Assembly: GCA_024405255.1 (NCBI GenBank)
Contig: JAKSOY010000050.1
Span: forward strand, 1 to 21,465
Origin: Kiritimatiellia bacterium
GTDB taxonomy: Bacteria; Verrucomicrobiota; Kiritimatiellia; RFP12; UBA1067
Length of the DNA stretch: 21,465 nt
Direction: 5' to 3'
Below are positions 16,318-21,465 of the stretch, piece by piece. The notes under the pieces are model-generated. The model saw nothing but the letters and a program-made list of their open reading frames with translations, was not told the origin of the DNA and did no database searches. Numbering within the stretch: the stretch's first letter is position 1; every line of letters begins with the position of its first letter. The translations under genes were made by a program, and so were the position numbers.

Positions 16318-16489
16318 CTTTTCCTCGCATACACGGCCAGTAAAGACTATGGCGTTAAAATGCCGCGAGTCGGGACTGAAGATGCTCGGAAAGCACTTAT
16401 TCCCCATCCCACCACTCGCCGAGCAGAAATGTATCGTTGCAAAAATCGAGGAAATCAGGACACTGGTCGAATTGATCGCACGAACATGA
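16318..16489 (+). pseudogene. hsdS: hsdS 3' fragment, frameshifted (type I restriction specificity subunit)
   Basis: In one frame the DNA reads YTASKDYGVKMPRVGTEDARKALIP, which resembles the end of a type I specificity-subunit target recognition domain. The homology continues one frame over as IPPLAEQKCIVAKIEEIR and stops at TGA 16487. The switch falls in CCCC (16402-16405): removing one C restores a continuous LIPIPPLAEQKCIVAKIEEIRTLVELIART tail. PLPPLAEQKRIV is the well-known HsdS distal conserved-helix motif. Only the C-terminal part remains, since the frame before about 16318 shows nothing HsdS-like and no hsdM or hsdR gene is in the window. It faces the recombinase gene 43 bases downstream. 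I judge it a decayed remnant; the homology call is firm, the exact left edge is not. Confidence 0.75.
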
Positions 16490-16501
16490 CAGGGCGTTTC
16501 C

Positions 16502-16538
16502 CTATCATAGTAGGACAGAAAGGAAACTACTATGATAG
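16502..16538. repeat. Perfect 12-bp inverted repeat across the recombinase start codon
   Basis: CTATCATAGTAG (16502-16513) and CTACTATGATAG (16527-16538) are exact inverted copies with a 13-base spacer that contains the ribosome site AAAGGAAA. The ATG at 16532 is inside the right arm. In RNA this would be a 12-bp stem burying the start codon. In DNA it could be a recombinase or repressor binding site. Confidence 0.7.
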
Positions 16539-17341
16539 ACAAAGACAAGTTCGCGGCATTCCTGCGGAAAACCAACAAGTCGGTAAATACGATTACATCG
16601 TATCTTTACGCGCTGGAACAGTTCAAGAAACTACAGGGGGATTTCACGGCCCGGAATCTCCGACAGTACAAGACCTATCTCATTGAGAACTTCCAACCCA
16701 AGACGGTGAACATCCGTTTGCTGTCCATGAACGCCTACGCTGTCTGCATCCACAAGCCGGAGCTGAAAATGAGCATGGTCAAGATTCAGCAGAAACCCTT
16801 TCTGGAAAACGTGATCAGTGATGCGGATTACACCTATTTCAAGCGGAAACTCAACAACAAGGTAGAGCGGTACTGGTACTTCGTCATCCGGTTCCTCGCC
16901 GCGACGGGGGCGCGAATCGGCGAACTCATCCAAATCAAGGTGGAACATATCAATGCGGGCTACATCGACATCTATTCCAAGGGAGGTAAGATTCGCCGCA
17001 TCTACATCCCCCTGAAACTTCAGAAGGAGGCGTTGAGTTGGCTAGCGGAGAAAAACCAGACGAGCGGCTTCATCTTCATCAACCGACGCGGCGAAAGAAT
17101 CACTGCACGCGGGATTGCCGCGCAGTTGAAGAAGCTGGCAATCAAATACAAGCTGAATCCTGCAGTCGTTTATCCGCATTCATTTCGCCACCGCTTCGCC
17201 AAGAACTTCCTGGAACAGTTCAATGACATCTCACTTCTGGCCGACCTGATGGGCCATGAAAGCATCGAGACAACGCGTATCTATCTTCGCCGTACCAGTA
17301 CCGAACAGCGTGAGATCGTTGACAGAGTTGTCACTTGGTGA
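16532..17341 (+). CDS. Tyrosine recombinase (XerC/D-like), hsdS-associated type
   Basis: The 269-residue protein has an N-terminal SAM-like core-binding domain (about 1-90) and a catalytic domain. The full active site is visible: Arg128 in TGARIGEL, Lys150/Lys153 in SKGGKIRR, His216 and Arg219 in HSFRHRF, His242 in MGHES, and the nucleophile Tyr251 in TTRIYLR. It should be catalytically intact. It is the short type found beside type I hsdS genes, where such enzymes invert DNA between hsdS alleles and change methylation specificity; here it lies between an hsdS tail and an hsdS half-gene in opposite orientation. The start ATG 16532 has AAAGGAAA upstream and lies inside a perfect inverted repeat. 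Its 3' end overlaps by 11 bases the 3' end of the minus-strand ATPase gene, and a second copy of its last codons lies at 18847. Base composition is lower in GC than the flanking genes, which suggests transfer. Confidence 0.85.
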   Translation: MIDKDKFAAFLRKTNKSVNTITSYLYALEQFKKLQGDFTARNLRQYKTYLIENFQPKTVNIRLLSMNAYAVCIHKPELKMSMVKIQQKPFLENVISDADYTYFKRKLNNKVERYWYFVIRFLAATGARIGELIQIKVEHINAGYIDIYSKGGKIRRIYIPLKLQKEALSWLAEKNQTSGFIFINRRGERITARGIAAQLKKLAIKYKLNPAVVYPHSFRHRFAKNFLEQFNDISLLADLMGHESIETTRIYLRRTSTEQREIVDRVVTW

Positions 17342-18704
17342 AGTACTTTTGGGATATTTCCTTCACGAGTCGTGGCAAAAAGAAGGCCGACCATTGCGGA
17401 AGAGTCAACACGTTATTTTCAAGGCCGACATTCCCATGGACAAGTTTGATACCCCATTTGACATCATGATAATGTTCGCCGTCCAACAAGAGACGAAGTG
17501 ACCGTCCTCGCGCGTTCTCGCTTTTGACTTCCACGGGCACAAGGCAATCGCCCCCCCGTAAGAAGAAGTCCATTTCAAGTGTCGCATTCTCACGCTTGAA
17601 ATAGGAGAGTTCTGCACCAGCCTTAACGAGTGCTTCCCCTACGACATTCTCGAACAAACCGCCTTTCCATGTGCCAAGATTACGGCGAGCCCGCACATCG
17701 TCTTGAGATTCTTCATCGAGCATCGCAATGAGCAACCCTGTGTCAGCCATGTAGATCTTGAAGCAGTCCGGTTGCCAATGTGCCTTGACAGGTAACTCCG
17801 GAAAATCCAGGCGGTGACAAAGATTAATGACGCCAGCCTGTTTCAGCCAATCAACGCATCCCCAGTAGTCCTTCCGACGCGCACCATGCACAACTGCGGA
17901 AAGTTGAAACTTCTTGTTCTCACGTGCCAATTGCGGAGCAATCGAATCAAAGACGGCTTGAATACGCACAGGATCCAGTCCCTCCGCGTATTTACGGATG
18001 TCCGACGCATAATCGGAAAGCAACCTTCTTTGCAAGAATGGAATCTCCTCAAATGTTCCCCGAACGAAATAGCTCTCCACCACCTCCGGCATGCCACCCA
18101 GAGCGCAGTAGTCCATGAAAAGACGATCATAAGCCGCAAGAATGCCGTCATTCAACGGACGTGCCTCCAATAACTGTGCGTAGACGTCCTCCAACTGATT
18201 GGAGGAATACCCTCGCGCCATGAGGAACTCTCTAAAGTCCAATGATCGCATCGTTTCGGTCTCTTGATAACCGACACTCAGGCTTTTTATCCTTTTGACA
18301 TTGATTCCCAGCAACGAACCGCTGCAAATGACATCGTACCGGCCATCTTGCGCGAAGAATTTCAAGGCTGTGGCAATTTCAGGGAACTCTTGAAGTTCAT
18401 CGAAGAATATGAGCGTCTCGTCTGGAATGAATTTGAATCGCGGTTCAATTTGCGAGAGATTGCGTACAATGCTTTCGACGGAATAACCATCACGGACAAT
18501 CGCCTTGAAGCGGGCCTCCTCAACAAAGTTGATCTCGATGAAAGATGCGTATCGTCCTTCGGCAAAATGCCGCACACATTCAGTTTTGCCAATCTGACGC
18601 GCACCGTCAATAATGAGGGGCAAACGATTCTCTCGCCTTTTCCAAGCGAGAAGAACGGAATCGAAACTTCTCTCTAGATATATCTGTGGTTTTTTCTGTT
18701 TCAT
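17331..18704 (-). CDS. AAA_14 / DUF4143 family ATPase
   Basis: From ATG 18704 the product is 457 residues. The N-terminal AAA_14 domain has Walker A GARQIGKT (34-41) and Walker B TLIFFDELQEF (Asp102, Glu103), followed by an SGS-type sensor motif (VICSGSLLG). The C-terminal DUF4143 part ends in a PD-(D/E)xK-like signature: EMDFFL with Asp379, then PVEVKS with Glu392 and Lys394. Such proteins are abundant, often in many copies per genome, and their cellular role is not settled; nuclease-like or DNA-linked functions are inferred from the fold. The in-frame TTG at 18740 is part of the -35 element, so it is not the start. The -10 hexamer ends seven bases before ATG 18704, implying a leaderless mRNA. 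Three 13-bp repeats lie just upstream. The gene is flanked by two related recombinase 3' ends, as if it had inserted there. Confidence 0.85.
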   Translation of the reverse strand: MKQKKPQIYLERSFDSVLLAWKRRENRLPLIIDGARQIGKTECVRHFAEGRYASFIEINFVEEARFKAIVRDGYSVESIVRNLSQIEPRFKFIPDETLIFFDELQEFPEIATALKFFAQDGRYDVICSGSLLGINVKRIKSLSVGYQETETMRSLDFREFLMARGYSSNQLEDVYAQLLEARPLNDGILAAYDRLFMDYCALGGMPEVVESYFVRGTFEEIPFLQRRLLSDYASDIRKYAEGLDPVRIQAVFDSIAPQLARENKKFQLSAVVHGARRKDYWGCVDWLKQAGVINLCHRLDFPELPVKAHWQPDCFKIYMADTGLLIAMLDEESQDDVRARRNLGTWKGGLFENVVGEALVKAGAELSYFKRENATLEMDFFLRGGDCLVPVEVKSENARGRSLRLLLDGEHYHDVKWGIKLVHGNVGLENNVLTLPQWSAFFLPRLVKEISQKYFTK

Positions 18705-18711
18705 GTAGGGT

Positions 18712-18740
18712 ATTATATCATAAATGTGGGTGTTCGGCAA
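18712..18740 (-). promoter_or_regulatory. Promoter of the AAA_14/DUF4143 gene (leaderless)
   Basis: On the minus strand a -35 TTGCCG (18740-18735), a 17-base spacer and a -10 TATAAT (18717-18712) with extended form TGATATAAT. Seven bases separate the -10 from ATG 18704, so transcription should begin at or next to the A of the start codon. Confidence 0.7.
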
Positions 18741-18750
18741 AAGGTTGAAA

Positions 18751-18829
18751 CACTTTTATGAACTTATAAATAGCCTTCATTCACACTTTTATGAACACAA
18801 GATAACATATGCTGCACACTTTTATGAAC
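18751..18829. repeat. Three 13-bp direct repeats at exact 33-bp spacing upstream of the ATPase promoter
   Basis: CACTTTTATGAAC occurs at 18751-18763, 18784-18796 and 18817-18829, starting exactly 33 bases apart each time. The last two copies extend to CACACTTTTATGAACACAA. The sequence between copies is not conserved. On the ATPase coding strand the element is GTTCATAAAAGTG, and the nearest copy ends ten bases upstream of the -35. The layout suggests binding sites on one face of the helix (about three turns apart). Confidence 0.8.
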
Positions 18830-18846
18830 ACAACATTCAGCTTGTA

Positions 18847-18888
18847 CGTACCGGGCAGCGCGAGATCGTTGATTGCGTAGTCACATAA
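18847..18888 (+). pseudogene. Remnant of a second tyrosine recombinase 3' end
   Basis: The codons read RTGQREIVDCVVT and then TAA. They match the last residues of the recombinase at 16532-17341 (STEQREIVDRVVTW). The DNA is similar (about 30 of 38 bases) but not identical, so it is a diverged homologue or an old duplicate rather than a fresh target-site duplication. Nothing upstream resembles the rest of a recombinase. Confidence 0.65.
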
Positions 18889-18943
18889 GGCGATTGTAAA
18901 ACATCAGACGAGCACGCTCGAGGTTACAGTTTTTGCAATTATC

Positions 18944-19540
18944 TCATATGGTAAACGATTGCATCAGCTTGCGCACTCCTTCAATCTTCGCCACAATCCG
19001 TTTCTGCTCCGCGAGGGGTGGAAGCGGTATGAGAAGTCTACTTAAACGATCTATCGACGTGTGAACTATTGGCCCAATTGTTGCACTCAATGCCTTTGCT
19101 TGGATCATGTAAGAAGAATACATCACATAAGCGAGGTAGAGCGAGTCACACTGATGATTGGCCCAAATAACCAAATCACTGCCAGCCGCAATTTCTTCAT
19201 TTCCGCAATAAGCTAATGCCTTGGCAATTTCAAACTCTGTTTCGCCGGTTAATGTAAGAACAATATCGCCTGACCTGACTTTACTACATTTGTCAAAAAG
19301 TTCCTTTGGAACAAATGATTTGCAGGATGCGAATTTGTAATTATAGGAGGTGTATATTTCACCATATCTTATGCAAGGTTTCCCTTTTGCAATCGTCTCT
19401 TTGCGCTTGATACCACTTCCTCGTACCATGGTTCCGACACTCCCCAATCTCGCCCACGCCCACGAATCGGGGATGTCGAATGGAATTTCGTCGTTGATGC
19501 AGACGGTCTTGCCGTTACGGGTCTCATAGGCCGACCTATT
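18944..19540 (-). pseudogene. hsdS: hsdS half-gene without start codon (one target recognition domain)
   Basis: On the minus strand the frame reads NRSAYETRNGKTVCINDEIPFDIPDSWAWARLGSVG, the typical entry to an HsdS target recognition domain (DEIPFDIPxSWxWxRL). A single domain follows, and the end is LLIPLPPLAEQKRIVAKIEGVRKLMQSFTI. The frame is open back to a TAG at 19649-19651 but contains no ATG or GTG; the only candidate is a TTG inside the conserved region (19447). HsdS-like sequence begins near 19540. It is about half a normal 400-residue HsdS. A start-less, promoter-less cassette pointing at a recombinase is what silent alleles in invertible hsdS loci look like, but simple truncation is equally possible. 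No partner hsdM or hsdR gene is in the window. Confidence 0.75.
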
Positions 19541-19676
19541 GGAAAACGAGACCAGCCCATTCGGATGAACCGATACTGCTTCACTCGGAAAGGTAAAAGG
19601 CGAAAAAAGATTTTTGGACGACGCCTTGCCGTATGGCTGGGCGATGTTCTATGGTTGCCCTTTGACTCAACTCTGC

Positions 19677-19697
19677 GGCGCGTTCGGAGAACGCGCC
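19677..19697. other. Perfect 9-bp hairpin
   Basis: GGCGCGTTC (19677-19685) pairs with GAACGCGCC (19689-19697) around GGA. No T-run follows on either strand, so a classical intrinsic terminator is doubtful. It lies between the island and the rpsB promoter. The rest of 19541-19825 holds no recognisable gene. Confidence 0.45.
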
Positions 19698-19732
19698 CAA
19701 TTGTCAAACCGGCTAACTGCCAAACTGCTATG

Positions 19733-19772
19733 TTTGAATGCTCGAATGTTGTAATGCCGGAATGTTCGAATG
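19733..19772 (+). repeat. Five tandem octamers ending in AATG
   Basis: Units TTTGAATG, CTCGAATG, TTGTAATG, CCGGAATG and TTCGAATG follow each other without gaps. The last four bases are constant and the first four vary. The array sits about 55 bases before the -35 of rpsB. Confidence 0.65.
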
Positions 19773-19825
19773 AAGGGCGGTTCGGTGCGCCATTCGCTCA
19801 ATTTGATAAAAATCGAAATCCCTCA

Positions 19826-19854
19826 TTGATTTGGGCAGTCGGATTTGATACAAT
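19826..19854 (+). promoter_or_regulatory. Promoter of the rpsB-tsf operon
   Basis: A -35 TTGATT (19826-19831), a 17-base spacer and a -10 TACAAT (19849-19854) with extended form TGATACAAT. Transcription should start near 19861. The RNA would have a leader of about 165 bases before rpsB. Confidence 0.65.
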
Positions 19855-19860
19855 ATGCCT

Positions 19861-20025
19861 CTGTTTTCCAAGCGCGGGAGGACCGGGTGGTCGTTGCCGT
19901 GCGGAAGCGAACGACGGGTTCGGTTGGTCCAGACCGACTCGCCAAAGCGGATTAACCAGGGAAAACGCGGCCATGGTGGCGACAAGCGTATTCCCGTTTT
20001 ACGGACAAAGAAAGGTTACAAAAAG
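19861..20025 (+). promoter_or_regulatory. Structured rpsB leader, possible ribosomal-protein autoregulatory RNA
   Basis: The leader can form a hairpin with GTCGTT (19890-19895) and AACGAC (19910-19915), closed inside by GC-GGAA-GC. A second hairpin has GGTTGGT (19922-19928) and ACCGACT (19933-19939) around CCAG. E. coli rpsB is known to be repressed by S2 through its leader RNA; a similar role here is inference, because no conserved S2-leader motif was recognised. A weak ribosome site AAAGG lies about ten bases before ATG 20026. Confidence 0.45.
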
Positions 20026-21045
20026 ATGGATATGCCTACCTCTCAGGCCACGGGCCTGACGCTGAAGGACCTCTTCGATGCGGGTCTTCATTTCGGTCAC
20101 CAGACGAAGCGCTGGAACCCGAAGATGAAACCGTACATTTTCGACAAGCGCAACGGCATCCACATCATCGACCTCACCCAGACGGTCACGTTCATCGACG
20201 AAGCGGCTGAATTCCTCCGCAAGACGATTCTCGAAGGCAAGAAGATCCTCTTCGTCGCGACGAAGAAGCAGGCGCAGGAGCTCGTGAAGCAGGCGGCGGA
20301 AGAGTGCGGCCAGTACTACATGACCGAGCGTTGGCTCGGCGGTACGCTCACGAACGCGCAGACGATCCGCGGCAGCGTGAAGCGCATGAAGTTCCTCCAG
20401 GCGCAGGGCGCGAAGAACGGTGGCGTGCTCTCCGTGCACAAGCAGGAGAACTCGATGCTCCGCCGCGAGCTCGCCAAGCTCGAGAAGAACCTCACGGGCA
20501 TTTCCGAGATGGATCAGAAGCCGGGTGCCGTGTTCATCATCGACGCCGTGCGCGAACTCAACGCCGTCAAGGAAGCTTCCCGTCTCGAGATCCCGATCGT
20601 CGCGATCACGGATACGAATGCGGATCCGGATCCGATCGACTTCGTGATCCCGGGCAACGATGACTCCGTGCGCGGCATCGAGCTCATCGTCAACGGTCTC
20701 GTCAAGGTCGTGAAGGCCGCGAACGACGAATACTCCGCCAAGGCCGCCGAGGAGGCGCAGAAGCGCCAGGCCGAGCGTGCGCAGCGTGAGGAGCAGGAGA
20801 AGGCCGAGCGTGCGGCTCGCCGTGCGGCGGCGCCGAAGAAGGATGCGGCCGCCAAGGGCGAAGACGGCAAGGCCAAGAAGGCGCCGAAGGCTGCGGTGGC
20901 GAACGCCGTCAAGCAGGCGGCCCGTCAGGCGAAGGAAGCTGCCGAGGCCAAGGCCAAGGAAGCGCTCGCCGCGAAGCGTCAGGAAAAGGTTGCCGAGGCT
21001 CAGGCCGCGGTTGCCGCGGCTGCTGAAACGCCGGCCGCTGAGTAA
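20026..21045 (+). CDS. rpsB: 30S ribosomal protein S2 with long C-terminal extension
   Basis: The first 235 or so residues are a standard S2: LFDAGLHFGHQTKRWNPKMKPYIFDKRNGIHIIDLTQT, RWLGGTLTNAQTI, VFIIDAVRELNAVKEASRLEIPIVAITDTNADPDPIDFVIPGNDDS. S2 binds the 30S head/platform junction and is needed for S1 binding in many bacteria. The product is 339 residues against about 241 in E. coli. The extra ~100 residues are an Ala/Lys/Glu/Arg-rich, probably helical and partly disordered tail with many AxxAxxA and KAE repeats. ATG 20026 (MDMPTS) is chosen; ATG 20032 is a close alternative. An in-frame ATG at 19855 cannot be used since it lies before the transcription start. tsf follows 36 bases after the stop. 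Confidence 0.95.
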   Translation: MDMPTSQATGLTLKDLFDAGLHFGHQTKRWNPKMKPYIFDKRNGIHIIDLTQTVTFIDEAAEFLRKTILEGKKILFVATKKQAQELVKQAAEECGQYYMTERWLGGTLTNAQTIRGSVKRMKFLQAQGAKNGGVLSVHKQENSMLRRELAKLEKNLTGISEMDQKPGAVFIIDAVRELNAVKEASRLEIPIVAITDTNADPDPIDFVIPGNDDSVRGIELIVNGLVKVVKAANDEYSAKAAEEAQKRQAERAQREEQEKAERAARRAAAPKKDAAAKGEDGKAKKAPKAAVANAVKQAARQAKEAAEAKAKEALAAKRQEKVAEAQAAVAAAAETPAAE

Positions 21046-21046
21046 G

Positions 21047-21070
21047 TGAATAGTCAATAGTTTTCAATAG
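21047..21070 (+). repeat. Short CAATAG repeats between rpsB and tsf
   Basis: TGAATAG and TCAATAG are adjacent heptamers followed by TTTTCAATAG. They fill most of the rpsB-tsf gap and end just before the weak ribosome site AGGGAA of tsf. Confidence 0.5.
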
Positions 21071-21081
21071 GGAATCCAACA

Positions 21082-21465
21082 ATGGCAACTCCTACAATTG
21101 CTCAGATCAAGGAACTCCGTGAAGCCACGGCCGCCGGCATGGGCGCGTGCAAGGAAGCGCTCATCGCGAGCGACTGCAACATGGAAGCGGCGGTGAAGTA
21201 CCTTCGTGAGAAGGGCCTCGCGGTTGCGGCCAAGCGTGTCGACAAGGAATCCAAGCAGGGCATCGTCGCCCTCGCCGAAGCCGCCGACAAGAAGTCGATG
21301 GCGCTCGCCGAAGTCAACTGCGAAACCGACTTCGTCGCCAACACCGACGCCTACAAGAAGTTCTGCGCCGACGCGGCCCAGGTCGCGCTCGAGGGCAAGG
21401 ACATCGAGCAGACGCTGAACGACGACTACAAGATGCTCCTCACCAAGACGGGCGAGAACGTGAAG
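21082..21465 (+). CDS. tsf: Elongation factor Ts, 3' end cut by window
   Basis: ATG 21082 opens a frame with no stop before the window ends (128 codons). It begins with the UBA-like domain IAQIKELREATAAGMGACKEAL, in which the family usually has RxxTGAGMxDCKKAL, and continues with AVKYLREKGLAVAAKR and the EF-Ts signature NCETDFVAN. EF-Ts recycles EF-Tu by exchanging GDP for GTP in the cytoplasm. It sits behind rpsB as in most bacteria and is likely co-transcribed. The ribosome site AGGGAA is weak and about ten bases upstream. Confidence 0.95.
   Translation, partial: MATPTIAQIKELREATAAGMGACKEALIASDCNMEAAVKYLREKGLAVAAKRVDKESKQGIVALAEAADKKSMALAEVNCETDFVANTDAYKKFCADAAQVALEGKDIEQTLNDDYKMLLTKTGENVK

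Noticed and set aside
16249..16686. A plus-strand frame overlapping the recombinase start
   Set aside because: Only its middle part (YTASKDYGVKMPR) is meaningful, as part of the frameshifted hsdS tail; the remainder is out-of-frame hsdS and recombinase sequence.
18705..18740. TTG 18740 as the start of the ATPase
   Set aside because: This TTG is the -35 element of a well-formed promoter, and the added residues would be encoded by the promoter itself.
18751..18829. CRISPR array interpretation of the 33-bp period repeats
   Set aside because: Repeats are only 13 bases with 20-base gaps, there are just three, no cas gene is nearby, and they sit at a promoter.
19870..19960. A tRNA or SRP RNA in the rpsB leader
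   Set aside because: GGGTTCGGTT and CGGAAGC looked suggestive, but no acceptor stem, anticodon arm or SRP symmetric loop can be drawn.
19855..20025. N-terminal extension of S2 from ATG 19855
   Set aside because: The ATG touches the -10 hexamer and lies before the likely RNA start; the extra residues are Arg/Gly-rich and unlike any S2.
19565..20059. A 164-codon plus-strand frame across the rpsB promoter and leader
   Set aside because: It runs through a tandem repeat, a promoter and the start of rpsB in another frame, and shows no family features.

Overview
The window looks like a piece of chromosome from a GC-rich, Gram-negative-type bacterium of the PVC group, most likely a gut-associated Kiritimatiellota/Verrucomicrobiota lineage. 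This is an inference from gene content: very large secreted beta-strand-repeat proteins with autotransporter-associated (PATR-like) motifs, a multidomain secreted C10 (streptopain-type) cysteine peptidase, and an AAA_14/DUF4143 ATPase. No rRNA or tRNA gene was found to fix the taxonomy.

Layout. (1) 1-11083 is a cell-surface and secretion block: the 3' part of a secreted PATR-like protein, a secreted C10 peptidase 34 bases behind it, an integral-membrane acyltransferase with its own promoter, and a 1509-residue secreted LamG/PATR-like protein paralogous to the first gene. (2) 11084-16055 is a cell-envelope block: a SEDS glycosyltransferase fused to a class B PBP whose three transpeptidase motifs are all altered, a small secreted protein apparently coupled to it translationally, and a secreted beta-lactamase-family serine hydrolase that appears to be read from a leaderless mRNA. 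(3) 16056-19848 is an AT-richer accessory island. It holds a frameshifted hsdS tail, a tyrosine recombinase whose start codon lies in a perfect 12-bp inverted repeat, an AAA_14/DUF4143 ATPase on the minus strand with three 13-bp sites spaced exactly 33 bp apart upstream of its promoter, a leftover recombinase 3' end, and a start-less hsdS half-gene on the minus strand. (4) 19826-21465 is the housekeeping rpsB-tsf operon, with a structured leader, an S2 protein carrying a long Ala/Lys/Glu tail, and a truncated EF-Ts.

How the parts fit. The hsdS tail on the plus strand and the hsdS half-gene on the minus strand point their C-termini at the recombinase between them. This is the geometry of a phase-variable type I restriction specificity locus that has decayed and been split by the ATPase gene. 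The fused SEDS-PBP keeps the Asp at the SEDS catalytic position but has lost Ser of SxxK, the first Ser of SxN and the KTG box, so it may polymerise glycan, or regulate that, without cross-linking. Five recognisable promoters all have an extended -10 (TGN before the hexamer), and two of them lie so close to their ATG that the transcripts should be leaderless.
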